A stretch of DNA of 64,000 nucleotides from Citrobacter telavivensis (GTDB lineage Bacteria; Pseudomonadota; Gammaproteobacteria; Enterobacterales; Enterobacteriaceae). The translations under genes and the position numbers were made by a program. Below the pieces are notes generated by a model. That model searched no databases. It saw nothing but the letters and a program-made list of their open reading frames with translations, and had not been told where the DNA came from. The DNA is taken from positions 4,464,001 through 4,528,000 of the forward strand of contig CP045205.1 in NCBI GenBank assembly GCA_009363175.1. The letters run 5' to 3'. The number at the start of each line of letters is the position of its first letter. The first letter of the stretch is position 1. Below, in pieces: positions 51,763-62,172 of this stretch.

Positions 51763-52014
51763 TTTTTCCACCTTCTTTTTTACTTCGTCGTTTATTCCCG
51801 GGTAAATGCGCTGCACCACTGCCGACACTTACCTTTGCAAATGCAAAAAAGCGTAGCAGGTGCAGCACAAATCGCTGTGTAAAGATTCCAGATAATTCCA
51901 GTAATAGATTGTTATTGTTTGATGTTAGTTTTCAGGTACAACGATTCTTCGGTGAAAAATGTGATGCTGGTAGGGTTTGCACTCACTCAGATTCCATTCC
52001 GAGCCGTTCAGTCA

Positions 52015-52777
<763 letters not shown>

Positions 52778-52864
52778 AGTGGGCGTTCCCCAGAAAGCCG
52801 CAAAGCTGCGGGATCAGATGTCATTAAAGGAATAATCATACCATCAAACTAGTACAGCGTTAAG

Positions 52865-52958
52865 TGTAAAGAATTTATTCCACTCAAAGTAGAAACATCA
52901 ATGCATGCCCTACTATATCAAGAAATGGCGCTGAGGAAAGTGTAAAAAATAAATTACA
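52865..52958 (-). promoter_or_regulatory. TyrR boxes upstream of aroL
   Basis: A strong TyrR box, TGTAAA-N6-ATTACA (consensus TGTAAA-N6-TTTACA), lies at 52941-52958, 2 bases from the yaiI stop. A weaker box, TGTAAA-N6-ATTCCA, is at 52865-52882. An ACTAGTAC sequence near 52850 resembles a TrpR half-operator. TyrR (and TrpR) repression of aroL is known in E. coli. Confidence 0.7.
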
Positions 52959-52959
52959 T

Positions 52960-53418
52960 TCACGCTTTTCTGCGCTGAACTTCCAGCCACCACTTTTCCA
53001 GCTCCGCCGCAAAATGCTGGCGATCGCGCGCAGAGAGGCTATCCGGCCCACCCGTCTGGATCCCGCTGGCGCGCAACGTATCCATAAAATCGCGCATCGT
53101 CAAACGTTCACGAATGGTCGATTCGGTGTAGCGTTCACCACGCGGATTGAGCGCAGATGCGCCTTTCGCCAGCACCTCAGCGGCCAGCGGGATATCGGCA
53201 GTGATGACCAGATCGCCTGCCGCGCACTGACGCACAATCTCGTTGTCCGCCACGTCAAAGCCCGCAGGAACGCGCAGCGTACGGATATACGGTGACGGTG
53301 GCACGCGCAGGCTCTGGTTCGCTACCAGAGTCAGCGACATTTGCATGCGCCCGGCAGCACGATAGAGGATCTCTTTAATTACGTTCGGACACGCATCCGC
53401 ATCCACCCATATGGTCAT
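52960..53418 (-). CDS. yaiI: UPF0178/NYN-like protein YaiI
   Basis: A 152-aa protein starting [22 protein letters not shown], where acidic residues in VDADACP and [19 protein letters not shown] fit a PIN/NYN-like nuclease fold; the activity is unknown. The C-terminus [21 protein letters not shown] is highly conserved. It lies upstream of aroL on the same strand and is divergent from proC. Confidence 0.92.
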   Translation of the reverse strand: MTIWVDADACPNVIKEILYRAAGRMQMSLTLVANQSLRVPPSPYIRTLRVPAGFDVADNEIVRQCAAGDLVITADIPLAAEVLAKGASALNPRGERYTESTIRERLTMRDFMDTLRASGIQTGGPDSLSARDRQHFAAELEKWWLEVQRRKA

Positions 53419-53566
53419 ACTGTCTCCCGTTTCTTGTGCAATCGGCTATTGTCTCGTGCTTTTGCGCTGCGGCAAAGTGCTGTTTATCCTTCATGCGTCT
53501 TTCAATCCGCGCTAAGCTAGGCTTTATCAAACAAAACAACAACTATCACCCATAGGGAGTGACGAG

Positions 53567-54376
53567 ATGGAGAAGAAAATCGGTTTTATCGGCTGCGGTA
53601 ATATGGGGAAAGCGATCCTCGGCGGCCTGATTGCCAGCGGTCAGGTGCTTCCCGGCCAGATCTGGGTCTACACCCCTTCCCCCGATAAAGTCGCCGCGCT
53701 GCATGACCAGTACGGTATCAACGCCGCGCAGTCCGCTCAGGAAGTGGCCCAGGTGGCGGATATTGTTTTCGGCGCCGTGAAGCCGGGCATCATGATCAAA
53801 GTACTCAGCGAAGTCACCTCCAGTCTCAATAAAGAGTCGCTGGTGGTCTCTATTGCAGCAGGCGTAACCCTCGATCAACTCGCCCGCGCGCTGGGGCATG
53901 ACCGGAAAATCGTACGTGCGATGCCGAATACGCCATCATTGGTTAATGCCGGGATGACGTCGGTGACGCCAAACGCGCTGGTTACCCCGGAAGATACCGC
54001 TGACGTGTTGAATATTTTCCGCTGCTTTGGCGAAGCCGAAGTCATTGCCGAGCCGATGATTCACCCGGTGGTTGGCGTCAGCGGCTCCGCCCCGGCGTAT
54101 GTTTTTATGTTTATCGAAGCAATGGCCGATGCCGCTGTACTGGGCGGGATGCCGCGCGCGCAGGCTTACAAATTTGCCGCTCAGGCGGTCATGGGTTCGG
54201 CAAAGATGGTGCTGGAAACCGGCGAGCATCCTGGCGTACTGAAAGATATGGTCTGTTCGCCTGGCGGCACGACGATTGAAGCAGTCCGCGTACTGGAAGA
54301 GCGAGGATTTCGCGCGGCAGTGATTGAAGCGATGGCGAAGTGTATGGAGAAGTCAGAGAAACTCAGTAAGTCCTGA
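53567..54376 (+). CDS. proC: Pyrroline-5-carboxylate reductase
   Basis: ProC reduces pyrroline-5-carboxylate to proline with NAD(P)H. The 269-aa protein opens with the Rossmann motif KIGFIGCGNMGKAILGGL (3-20), followed by AVKPGIM and AMPNTPSLVNAGMT. The C-terminal dimerisation domain has GSAPAYVFMFIEAMADAAVLGG and SPGGTTIEAVRVLEERGFR. Length equals that of E. coli ProC. It converges with dgcC, leaving 15 bases between the stops. Confidence 0.98.
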   Translation: MEKKIGFIGCGNMGKAILGGLIASGQVLPGQIWVYTPSPDKVAALHDQYGINAAQSAQEVAQVADIVFGAVKPGIMIKVLSEVTSSLNKESLVVSIAAGVTLDQLARALGHDRKIVRAMPNTPSLVNAGMTSVTPNALVTPEDTADVLNIFRCFGEAEVIAEPMIHPVVGVSGSAPAYVFMFIEAMADAAVLGGMPRAQAYKFAAQAVMGSAKMVLETGEHPGVLKDMVCSPGGTTIEAVRVLEERGFRAAVIEAMAKCMEKSEKLSKS

Positions 54377-54391
54377 GTGAACAACCGGACG

Positions 54392-55492
54392 TCAGGCCGC
54401 CACTTCGGTGCGGTTACGTCCGGCATTCTTTGCTTTGTAGAGTGCCAGATCGGCTGATTTCAGCCATTCCCGATAGTGACCGAACTGCGGGGTTAACGGT
54501 GCAACGCCGACGCTGATATGCAAAATAACCTGCGGCGCGCAGGCCAGGCGTAGCCCTTGTAACCCCTCATGAACCCGCGACATCGCCGCTATGGCGCTCT
54601 CCGCTGGCGTACCGCACATGATCACCGCAAATTCATCACCACCAAAACGCCCGATCACATCGCTCCCGCGCAGGGTCATTCTCAACTGCTGGGTCAGCGC
54701 CAGAATGGCTTCGTCGCCAACGTCATGTCCCCAGGTATCGTTAATGCTCTTAAAGTGGTCGATATCGATGATCAGCAGCGTGGCATCCCGATGCTGGCGA
54801 CGACTGTGCTCAAATTCATTGCGCAGTAATATTTCCCAGTGCCGCCGGTTGTAGACCCCCGTCATGCCGTCACAGGTGCTCATCACCTGCAACCGACGCT
54901 TGTGCTGCGCCAGTTTTGTCGCGGCCTGATAGCTGACCCAGGAGAATAACAGCGGGTATATCACCATGACCGGCAGCGTCAGCCCTCCTTCCAGTGGTGC
55001 GCTTCTTAAGGCCAGAGAGACGCCCGTCAGCTGCAGCGTGACCAGACAAGCGATCACCATCAGGGCAAGCCCGGTGATAAACAGTCGCGCGCCGCCTGCG
55101 CCCATCAGATTCATGCACATGATCATCAACAGCGCGGTGGAGGGCAGTGCATTGGCCCCCATCAGACCTATCCACATTCCGGCGAGGACCGCATCCGTTT
55201 TTAAATTGGCAAATTCCCGACTCAGCGGATCGACGGCCCTGCTGGCGATTTGCCAGGCCAGGTGCGGCCAGACGAACGCCCATCCCACCAGCAACAGCCA
55301 CCAGACGCCGGATACGGGATTCGCGACCAGCGCTGCGGCGACAGGGAAAAACATCCCCCCCAACGCCACTGCACGCGGCACTCTCACTCGCCGGGCGAAT
55401 CGCAGTCCAGAGCGTTGATGGTCATTTTGCTGCGATGAAAAAGACTCTTCATCCAGGTCGACCGCTTTTTTGTAAAAGTTTTCGTCATTCAT
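54392..55492 (-). CDS. dgcC: Diguanylate cyclase DgcC (AdrA/YaiC)
   Basis: DgcC makes cyclic di-GMP that activates cellulose synthesis in biofilms, under CsgD control in E. coli and Salmonella. The 366-aa protein has an N-terminal MASE2 membrane domain (several helices, about 30-195) and a GGDEF domain (about 200-362) with an intact GRFGGDEFAVIMC active site and DHFKSINDTWGHDVGDEAI. It is slightly shorter than the E. coli protein (371 aa). It lies downstream of psiF on the same strand. Confidence 0.95.
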   Translation of the reverse strand: MNDENFYKKAVDLDEESFSSQQNDHQRSGLRFARRVRVPRAVALGGMFFPVAAALVANPVSGVWWLLLVGWAFVWPHLAWQIASRAVDPLSREFANLKTDAVLAGMWIGLMGANALPSTALLMIMCMNLMGAGGARLFITGLALMVIACLVTLQLTGVSLALRSAPLEGGLTLPVMVIYPLLFSWVSYQAATKLAQHKRRLQVMSTCDGMTGVYNRRHWEILLRNEFEHSRRQHRDATLLIIDIDHFKSINDTWGHDVGDEAILALTQQLRMTLRGSDVIGRFGGDEFAVIMCGTPAESAIAAMSRVHEGLQGLRLACAPQVILHISVGVAPLTPQFGHYREWLKSADLALYKAKNAGRNRTEVAA

Positions 55493-55610
55493 TATTTTTT
55501 GGGAACATTCTGAAACAATTTTCCCAAATTATAGAGACGGGTCTGGCGGGGAAAGTATGATATTTCGGGTGAGCGTTTTTCTTTGCTCACCCGTTAGCAC
55601 TACGTCGGGG

Positions 55611-55931
55611 CTACGCCGCTTTCTTCAGGCAGGCACTCATAAACTTACTGCGGTCGTCACCTTTCAGCGATTGTTCCGTCGCCTTGACGTTGCATTCGCG
55701 CATTTTTTGCTGTTGCGGCGTCAGGCTTTTTTCACCGGGAGCTGACTGACTGTTTTTAAGGCAATCGCTCATGTATGTCTTACGGGCATCGCCTTTCAAC
55801 GTCTTCGCCGTCGCCTGTTGATTACAGGTGGTCATGCGCTGCTGCTGCGGCGTTAATGTTTTCTCCGCCGCACCAACGGTCGTTAAAAAGATCAACCCAA
55901 ACAATAGGGTAACCAGTAATGTTATTTTCAT
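55611..55931 (-). CDS. psiF: Phosphate-starvation-inducible protein PsiF
   Basis: A 106-aa secreted protein of unknown function. A Sec signal (KITLLVTLLFGLIFLTTVGAA) precedes two PsiF repeats, each with LTPQQQ(R/K)M(T/R)CN, a K(T/G)LKGD(A/D)R stretch and a Cys near the end (DCLKN, ACLKK). The paired Cys may form disulfides in the periplasm. It lies 127 bases downstream of phoA; part of its expression may come from readthrough of the Pho-regulated phoA transcript. Confidence 0.93.
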   Translation of the reverse strand: MKITLLVTLLFGLIFLTTVGAAEKTLTPQQQRMTTCNQQATAKTLKGDARKTYMSDCLKNSQSAPGEKSLTPQQQKMRECNVKATEQSLKGDDRSKFMSACLKKAA

Positions 55932-56013
55932 AGCACCATCCTTTTTGAGTATTCACTCGACTATCTCCCGCAGGTAAACGCGGGGATATTCAGATAAGTC
56001 TGGCTGCTAACAA

Positions 56014-56054
56014 TAAAAAAACCACCCGACAGCAAACGTTATCCTGCCGGGGGC
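56014..56054 (-). terminator. Terminator between phoA and psiF
   Basis: CCCGGCAG and CTGTCGGG (with one G-U pair) form a stem on the minus strand followed by a run of T residues, 5 bases after the phoA stop. Partial readthrough into psiF is possible. Confidence 0.75.
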
Positions 56055-56058
56055 TGGA

Positions 56059-57474
56059 TTATTTCAGGCCTAACGCCGCTTTCATGGTATAGAACAGATC
56101 GGTTTGATCGGTCAGCCCGACCACGTTGGCCGCATGAGGACCGTAGGCCGCAATGCGCAGCTGGCTGCCCGTATGCTCCTGAGATTCCTCTTCGGAGTTA
56201 CCGTAGCTGATTACCATCACGGCGCCATCTTTGGTGTTTAACGCCTGGGTCAGACCCGGCGCTTTTGTCTCCGGCGCGACGATCTGGCTGGCGTGGGCGT
56301 GATCGGCGGTGACGATCACCAGCGTGTTACCCTCTTTCTTCGCAAAGGCCAGCGCGCGCTGTACGGCTTCGTCCAGATCCACCGTCTCGCCAATCTGTCC
56401 GCAAGGATTGGCGGCGTGATCCTGTTTATCGATAGAGGCCCCTTCCACCTGCAGGAAGAATCCTTTCTCATTTTTACTGAGCAACTCAATGGCTTTGTCG
56501 GTCATTTGCGCCAGCGTCGGCACGGTATCGTCGCGTTTTGGATTCGGCGTACAGGTCACGGCGGGCTTATCAATATTGCCGTGATAAGACGCTTTAGGGC
56601 CTTCCCAGCGCACAGGCATGTTGCCGTCAGAGAACAGTCCCAGCAGCGGTTTGTCCTGGCTGGCTTCGCCGATTGCCGCCAGTGAGGCCGCGTCGCCGAC
56701 CAGTTGGTAACCCCGGGCCAGAGCCTGTTCACGCAGCGTTTTCCCCTGCCACTCGCCCGCCGTCGCGGTTTCGGCGAACGTTTTCGCGCCGCCGCCCAGC
56801 GTCACATCCGCACGGGCATTCAGCAGTTGTTCGGTTATTGAGCCTTTGCCACCTTTTTCCAGCGCATTCGTCGGGCATTTCTCGCTCGTTACGCTCGGGC
56901 CATAGCATTTACGTGACGTGACGTGCGCCACCAGCGCGGCAGGCGTGGCATCCTGCAACTCTGCGGTTGAGACGTTACCCGTCGCCAGCCCCGCCGCTTT
57001 CGCCATTTCCAGCAGCGTCGTGTGATCTTTTTCGTGAATATCGACGCCCAGCGCGCCGTTATAAGTTTTCACGCCGGTTGTCCATGCGGTTGCCGACGCA
57101 GCAGAATCTGTCACGTAATCCGGCTTACCGGTTTTTTTATTCAGCGCATAATGGGTGTATTGACCGGTCAGCGGTAAGGCATCAATCCCTTTAAAATAAC
57201 CACCTGCACCTTCAGCATAATTTCGCGCAGCGGTAATTTCTGAATCACCCATACCATCGCCAATCAATAAAATAATATTTTTTGCTGGTTTATCATTCAG
57301 TGATTCGCGCAATGCTTGTGTTTGATCGGCCGATAATCGGCGTGCTCCGCCTGGCGTTGTAATATCACCCTGCGCGGCACGGTTTTCCAGTACCGACATT
57401 GATGATGTTTCAGAATGACTAACGGGGATATACAGCAGCGGTAACAATGCAAGAGCGATAGCGCTTTGTTTCAC
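56059..57474 (-). CDS. phoA: Periplasmic alkaline phosphatase
   Basis: PhoA releases phosphate from monoesters in the periplasm. The 471-aa preprotein starts at a GTG ([21 protein letters not shown] signal), as in E. coli. The nucleophilic Ser lies in [15 protein letters not shown], with zinc/magnesium ligands in [28 protein letters not shown] and EHTGSQLRI. Cys pairs for two disulfides are present ([19 protein letters not shown]...NPCGQ). A Pho box lies upstream. Its presence separates this organism from S. enterica subspecies I, which lacks phoA. Confidence 0.97.
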   Translation of the reverse strand: MKQSAIALALLPLLYIPVSHSETSSMSVLENRAAQGDITTPGGARRLSADQTQALRESLNDKPAKNIILLIGDGMGDSEITAARNYAEGAGGYFKGIDALPLTGQYTHYALNKKTGKPDYVTDSAASATAWTTGVKTYNGALGVDIHEKDHTTLLEMAKAAGLATGNVSTAELQDATPAALVAHVTSRKCYGPSVTSEKCPTNALEKGGKGSITEQLLNARADVTLGGGAKTFAETATAGEWQGKTLREQALARGYQLVGDAASLAAIGEASQDKPLLGLFSDGNMPVRWEGPKASYHGNIDKPAVTCTPNPKRDDTVPTLAQMTDKAIELLSKNEKGFFLQVEGASIDKQDHAANPCGQIGETVDLDEAVQRALAFAKKEGNTLVIVTADHAHASQIVAPETKAPGLTQALNTKDGAVMVISYGNSEEESQEHTGSQLRIAAYGPHAANVVGLTDQTDLFYTMKAALGLK

Positions 57475-57521
57475 TTTATTTTCTCCATGTACTTAATACA
57501 CTTAAAATAAAAAACAAAGCG

Positions 57522-57555
57522 ACTATAGGTCTCTGACATGACAGGTATATGACAG
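57522..57555 (-). promoter_or_regulatory. Pho box and -10 of phoA
   Basis: On the minus strand CTGTCATATACCTGTCATGT (57536-57555) is a clear Pho box of two CTGTCAT repeats, followed at the normal distance by a TATAGT -10 (57522-57527). Confidence 0.88.
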
Positions 57556-57573
57556 CGTAGAAGCTGAATAAAA

Positions 57574-57834
57574 CTAGTAACGAGGATGCCTCAACAACTT
57601 CTGTACATACTGGCGCAGCAGCTCCGTATCGTTATCCGGAACGCTGGCATCGGGCTTTACGCCATCAAGTGCGCCCTCAACCTGATGAATCAACAGTTGC
57701 TGCTCGTTCTGAGCCATATTGCGCAGCATCGCTGTAACGATAATCTCTAATGCTTCTACCTGAGCAACCAGTTCTTTTGACTCTTCCTCTTTCTGGGCAA
57801 GCTTAAGCAACAACTCAGCTATTAGATTTTTCAT
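57574..57834 (-). CDS. iraP: Anti-adaptor IraP (RpoS stabiliser)
   Basis: IraP (86 aa) binds RssB and so prevents ClpXP from degrading sigma-S, notably under phosphate starvation. The helical protein begins [36 protein letters not shown], a coiled-coil-like stretch as in the E. coli protein. It lies upstream of phoA on the same strand and adds a stress link to this phosphate-related stretch. Confidence 0.93.
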   Translation of the reverse strand: MKNLIAELLLKLAQKEEESKELVAQVEALEIIVTAMLRNMAQNEQQLLIHQVEGALDGVKPDASVPDNDTELLRQYVQKLLRHPRY

Positions 57835-58045
57835 GACCGCATTTCCTTATCTAAAGAAGGCTGACGGTATCACTATGAATCCATGCTGCCTAGAGGCTGA
57901 AAGTAGTATTTTTATAAGAAAGGAAAGACTTTGCGTAAATAATCACAGAATACGGTGAGCGAAACGTTTCTCGCAGAAAAACAGAACCCGAAATTAAAAG
58001 TCATGAATAAAATAGTCACCCCCGGCCATAAGTTAAAGTTATGAT

Positions 58046-58081
58046 AAAAAAAATGACCAGTTTTACTTAAGTCATTTTTTA
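58046..58081 (-). terminator. Terminator of the MdtG-like gene
   Basis: AAAATGAC and GTCATTTT pair across a 13-base loop; on the minus strand a run of T residues follows. It lies just after the stop codon at 58088. Confidence 0.75.
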
Positions 58082-58087
58082 ATCGTT

Positions 58088-59293
58088 TTACACCTGCTTA
58101 CGGATATTTCGCCGCTGGCGCAGGACAAGGGCTAACTGACAAATGTTAATCATCACAATGACCGCAGTGGCAATAAATACCCAACGAAATCCCGCCATTG
58201 CCGACACCGTTGCCCCCATTAGCGGACCCGCGACATTACCAAGATACATAAACGATTGGTTATAACCAAAAATACGCCCGGTTATTTGGTCGCTGGAGTA
58301 TTTGACCAGCAGCGTCTGGACGGCAGGCAGCATTGCGCCATCGGCAAAACCGAGCAGAAAACGTAAAACCCCAAGCTGGAAAGGCGTCGTGACCCACGAC
58401 ATGGCAAAGAACAGCACGACCGCACAAATCAGCGTCGCCATCAGGATCCTTTCGGTGCCGATGCGATCCCCAAGCTTACCAAGCCGGGGCGCAGAAATCA
58501 GTGCCGACACCCCAGGCACCGAGGCGATTAACCCACTCAAAAAGGCAATATTGTTACTGTCCGGGGCCATCGACTTAATAAATAGCGCCAGAATCGGGCT
58601 GATTGAACCATTGCACAACTGAATCACCAGCGTGGTGAAAAACAGACTGACAACCAACGCCGGATATGGCAGAGAAGCAAATACGGCTTTCCCGCTCAAC
58701 CGCTCGCTCTTTTTCAGCGTCGGGCGGACACCTTCTTTAATCAAAAAGAGGGTGACCAGAAAGCTGACGACCAGCAGTATTGCGGTGATAAAAAAGACCG
58801 GGCGTAAGCCCACATGATCGGCAATAAAACCGCCCATCAGCGGGCCGCCAATCACACCGCTGATTTGCGCAGTCGCCAGAGTACTGAGTGCCCATCCGCT
58901 ACGTTCACGAGGCACCTGAGACGCCACCAGCGCCATCGCATTTGGAATATAACCGGACGTTAAGCCCATGATGCCGCGCAGCAGAAAAAGCTGCCAGACG
59001 TTGGTGGCAAAGGCTTGCAGCAGTATCGCAATGGCCATGCCAAGCGAAGCGCGCAGCAGCATCAGCTTGCGACCTTTGCGGTCTGCCAGGCTCCCCCAGA
59101 GCGGAGAGACTATCGCGGAGATTAAGAATGTGACACTGAAAGTCAGACCAGACCACATCGAGAGCGCTTCATGGGAGGTCACCCCGAGCTGCGAAATATA
59201 CAGCGGCAAAAATGGCAGGATTTGACTGATTGCCAGACCGGTAAAAAAGCAGCCGAACCAGACGGAAATGAGATTAACTTTCCAGGATTCCAT
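58088..59293 (-). CDS. MFS drug exporter, MdtG-like
   Basis: A 401-aa major facilitator with 12 predicted helices. By eye it is close to E. coli MdtG (YceE), a fosfomycin/deoxycholate exporter: [14 protein letters not shown] (loop 2-3 motif A), [21 protein letters not shown], and [21 protein letters not shown]. Enough positions differ for it to be a paralogue rather than mdtG itself, so no symbol is given. It is inserted between iraP and an extensin-like gene; E. coli K-12 has neither here. Confidence 0.85.
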   Translation of the reverse strand: MESWKVNLISVWFGCFFTGLAISQILPFLPLYISQLGVTSHEALSMWSGLTFSVTFLISAIVSPLWGSLADRKGRKLMLLRASLGMAIAILLQAFATNVWQLFLLRGIMGLTSGYIPNAMALVASQVPRERSGWALSTLATAQISGVIGGPLMGGFIADHVGLRPVFFITAILLVVSFLVTLFLIKEGVRPTLKKSERLSGKAVFASLPYPALVVSLFFTTLVIQLCNGSISPILALFIKSMAPDSNNIAFLSGLIASVPGVSALISAPRLGKLGDRIGTERILMATLICAVVLFFAMSWVTTPFQLGVLRFLLGFADGAMLPAVQTLLVKYSSDQITGRIFGYNQSFMYLGNVAGPLMGATVSAMAGFRWVFIATAVIVMINICQLALVLRQRRNIRKQV

Positions 59294-59461
59294 AAACGCT
59301 CATCGTGATAAATAGCAGAAAACGCCGGTTAGTTTAACAATCTCCGCGTCTGTCAGGGGATCCAGAGGTGCGCTGTCGCGCAATTTACTATTTTATCTTC
59401 CCGTTCACCATTTTTGTGAAATACATCACATTAAAACCCAACAAACCACAGGGCTTTATGC

Positions 59462-60145
59462 TTAGCGACAGAGGCCAACTCCCCGCATTCCCAGATGAAA
59501 ATGGTTGGCGTGGGCGGCGTTGTAGTCCGGTCCTAAGCCGTTGCCATAGTACTGACAGCTCACGCTGAGCAGTGCCCGCAGCCACGGTGCGCTTTCCTCC
59601 TGCTTCCAGCCGCGCAGAACGGTGAAGTGCCGGCCGTCGGCAAGGCTAAAACCGCTGATATCCAGGGCCTGCGCGCTGGCGTGCTCGCTACGACGCGCGT
59701 CAGGGCGATGGTAAATATTACGACAGGCGAAGCTGCCGAGATGCTCGATCCGGGTCAGTCGGCTCATCATCAGACGTTCCGTCAACGGCACAGCCTGTTG
59801 CCCGACATACAGCGCAGAACTCAGCGCTAACGAACAGGAAGCAAGGAAGCTGCTGCTCAGTTTGACGGCGCCGAAATCCCGCACCCGTACCACGTCGGTT
59901 AAGGGGCATTCGCCGGTACTGTCGGCCACGGGCTGTGACGTAATCAGCTTCTGCTGGTTTGCCTGCAGCAACAGCGCCTGGCAACGCGCTGGCGTCAGAC
60001 GCTTAAGCTTAAATTGAGTGAGCCAGTTTGGCGGGTCAGATAACTCAAGAGGGGTGAGCGGGTTGTAATAAGACGGCAGATAGCGATATCCCACGCCGCA
60101 CGCCACGCCCAGAAGCATCATCAACAGCCAGCCTTTTCCTTTCAC
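59462..60145 (-). CDS. Extensin-like (DUF/Extensin-like_C) secreted or anchored protein
   Basis: A 227-aa protein with an N-terminal membrane segment (GWLLMMLLGVACGVGYRYLP) and a C-terminal domain of the extensin-like family (CPLTDVVRVRDFGAVKLSSSFLASC; ARRSEHASAQALDISGFSLADG; NAAHANHFHLGMRG). The SEHA, LDISGF and HANHFH elements recall metal-binding M15-type (D-Ala-D-Ala peptidase-like) folds, so a cell-wall role is plausible but unproven. It is divergent from ddlA, a D-Ala-D-Ala ligase. Confidence 0.77.
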   Translation of the reverse strand: MKGKGWLLMMLLGVACGVGYRYLPSYYNPLTPLELSDPPNWLTQFKLKRLTPARCQALLLQANQQKLITSQPVADSTGECPLTDVVRVRDFGAVKLSSSFLASCSLALSSALYVGQQAVPLTERLMMSRLTRIEHLGSFACRNIYHRPDARRSEHASAQALDISGFSLADGRHFTVLRGWKQEESAPWLRALLSVSCQYYGNGLGPDYNAAHANHFHLGMRGVGLCR

Positions 60146-60249
60146 GCACCCTCCCGTGCAATTCTCCCTAACATTATGGCAGAAGCCCGCGAATCCCTCG
60201 TTTTGTCGTGGTAATGTATACGCTTTGCGTTCGGGGGAATGGGTTTAAG

Positions 60250-61344
60250 ATGGCAAAGTTGCGGGTAGGAATCGTATTTGGTGGTAAATCAGCGGAACAT
60301 GAAGTGTCATTGCAATCGGCAAAAAATATTGTCGATGCCATCGACAAGACCCGCTTTGATGTCGTGTTGTTAGGCATTGATAAACAAGGGCAGTGGCACG
60401 TCAGCGATGCCAACAATTACCTGCTCAATGCAAACGATCCGGCGCATATTGCGCTGCGTCCTTCTGCGACCAGCCTGGCACAGGTTCCAGGCAGACACGA
60501 GCAGCAGTTGATTGATGCGCAGAATGGCCAGCCGCTGCCAACCGTGGACGTGATTTTCCCGATTGTGCACGGCACGCTGGGTGAAGATGGTTCATTACAG
60601 GGGATGCTGCGCGTGGCGAATCTGCCCTTCGTCGGTTCCGACGTACTGGGCTCTGCGGCGTGCATGGATAAAGACGTCACCAAACGTTTGTTGCGGGATG
60701 CCGGACTGAGTATCGCGCCGTTTATTACGCTGACGCGCGCCAACCGCAATACGATAAGTTTTGCAGAGGTGGAAGCCCGTCTTGGTCTGCCGCTGTTCGT
60801 TAAGCCGGCTAATCAGGGATCGTCCGTCGGCGTCAGTAAGGTCACCAGCGAAGCGCAGTACGCGCAGGCTGTCGCTCTGGCGTTCGAGTTCGATCACAAA
60901 GTGGTGGTAGAACAAGGGATCAAAGGGCGTGAGATCGAGTGCGCGGTATTGGGCAACGATCATCCGCAGGCCAGCACCTGTGGCGAGATCGTGCTCAACA
61001 GTGATTTCTATGCCTACGACACCAAATACATTGATGATAACGGCGCGAAAGTGGTGGTCCCTGCGGCGATTGAGCCTCAGATCAACGACAAAATCCGTGA
61101 GATTGCCATTCAGGCGTATCAGACGCTGGGCTGTGCCGGCATGGCGCGCGTCGATGTCTTCTTAACTGCCGATAATGAGGTGGTGATTAATGAGATCAAC
61201 ACCCTGCCAGGTTTTACCAACATCAGTATGTATCCGAAACTCTGGCAGGCCAGCGGTTTAGGTTACACCGATTTGATCACCCGTTTGATCGAACTGGCGC
61301 TGGAACGCCACGCTGCAGATAATGCGCTGAAAACGACGATGTAA
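60250..61344 (+). CDS. ddlA: D-alanine--D-alanine ligase A
   Basis: DdlA joins two D-Ala for peptidoglycan precursors. From [20 protein letters not shown] the protein is 364 aa, as in E. coli; the 14 codons upstream are not conserved. ATP-grasp features are [49 protein letters not shown] and [32 protein letters not shown] with the metal-binding acidic residues. A TGGGTTTAAG region precedes the ATG; the ribosome site is weak. Confidence 0.96.
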   Translation: MAKLRVGIVFGGKSAEHEVSLQSAKNIVDAIDKTRFDVVLLGIDKQGQWHVSDANNYLLNANDPAHIALRPSATSLAQVPGRHEQQLIDAQNGQPLPTVDVIFPIVHGTLGEDGSLQGMLRVANLPFVGSDVLGSAACMDKDVTKRLLRDAGLSIAPFITLTRANRNTISFAEVEARLGLPLFVKPANQGSSVGVSKVTSEAQYAQAVALAFEFDHKVVVEQGIKGREIECAVLGNDHPQASTCGEIVLNSDFYAYDTKYIDDNGAKVVVPAAIEPQINDKIREIAIQAYQTLGCAGMARVDVFLTADNEVVINEINTLPGFTNISMYPKLWQASGLGYTDLITRLIELALERHAADNALKTTM

Positions 61345-61360
61345 TCAGCGCTGTCCCGGT

Positions 61361-61391
61361 AAGCCTGATGGCGACTTTACTCATCAGGCTT
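61361..61391. terminator. Hairpin between convergent ddlA and yaiZ
   Basis: AAGCCTGATG and CATCAGGCTT form a perfect 10-bp stem around an 11-base loop. It touches the yaiZ stop codon. It also resembles a degenerate REP unit. Confidence 0.6.
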
Positions 61392-61596
61392 ATGCCGCTT
61401 CATCCTCCACGCGACGACGAATAATCAATCCTGCCAACCAGAAGCTGATGACCCAGGTCACCAGACCCACGGCATAGGTTTGCCAGCCTTTGGCTTCAAA
61501 GCCCAGCAGCCCAACAACACCGTTCAGAATGAAAATCAGTCCGATAGCAAAGGCATAGTAATGCCAGTCACGGCGTATTTTTACAGGCAGGTTCAT
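61390..61596 (-). CDS. yaiZ: Small inner-membrane protein YaiZ
   Basis: A 68-aa membrane protein (MNLPVKIRRDWHYYAFAIGL...) with two hydrophobic helices and a charged C-terminus (RRRVEDEAA). Its function is unknown. A 28-codon in-frame extension upstream is unlikely since the E. coli protein is about 70 aa. It is convergent with ddlA and divergent from yaiY. Confidence 0.9.
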   Translation of the reverse strand: MNLPVKIRRDWHYYAFAIGLIFILNGVVGLLGFEAKGWQTYAVGLVTWVISFWLAGLIIRRRVEDEAA

Positions 61597-61852
61597 GGCA
61601 ACTCCCGAGCGAAAAAAAGCATCATTGCATATTACGGGAAACCGGTCTGTGTCGTATGCGGAATTTCTTAAATGTTGCAAAATTTAATTTAAGGTAACCA
61701 ATTTGTGACAACCAACAAGAATCTGCAATCCAGGATTCATCCCAGACTGAAATTACCATCATTCTGATATTGACAAACGCGATGACCTGTCAGACTCACG
61801 GTAAGTTACTGGCATGGTGTCAGAGATGCAGAATTACTCGCGGAGGTCATTT

Positions 61853-62161
61853 ATGGCTGATTTCACTCTCTCAAAATCCTTGTTTAACGGGAAACATCGA
61901 GAAACCGCCTCTACGCCAGGCAACATTGCTTACGCCGTGTTTGTTCTGTTCTGTTTTTGGGTCGGGGCGCAGATCCTGAACCTGCTGGTTCATGCACCGG
62001 GCGTATATGAGCACCTGATGCAGGTACAAGAGACGGGACGCCCGCGCGTGGAGATTGGGCTGGGCGTCGGGACCATCTTTGGTCTGGTGCCGTTTCTGGT
62101 CGGCAGTCTGATTTTCGGTGTCATCGCCGCCATCCTGCGCTGGCGCTACCGCCGCCAGTAA
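61853..62161 (+). CDS. yaiY: Inner-membrane protein YaiY (DUF2755)
   Basis: A 102-aa protein with two membrane helices ([46 protein letters not shown]) and a basic end. The start [15 protein letters not shown] follows GGAGGTCATTT, a strong ribosome site, which decides against the ATG 13 codons upstream. Function unknown. It is convergent with yaiW. Confidence 0.93.
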   Translation: MADFTLSKSLFNGKHRETASTPGNIAYAVFVLFCFWVGAQILNLLVHAPGVYEHLMQVQETGRPRVEIGLGVGTIFGLVPFLVGSLIFGVIAAILRWRYRRQ

Positions 62162-62172
62162 TGGCCCGGCGA

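Noticed and set aside
55565..55590. GGGTGAGC...GCTCACCC hairpin after psiF as a terminator
   Set aside because: The stem is clear but no T-run follows on either strand, so it was not listed as a terminator.
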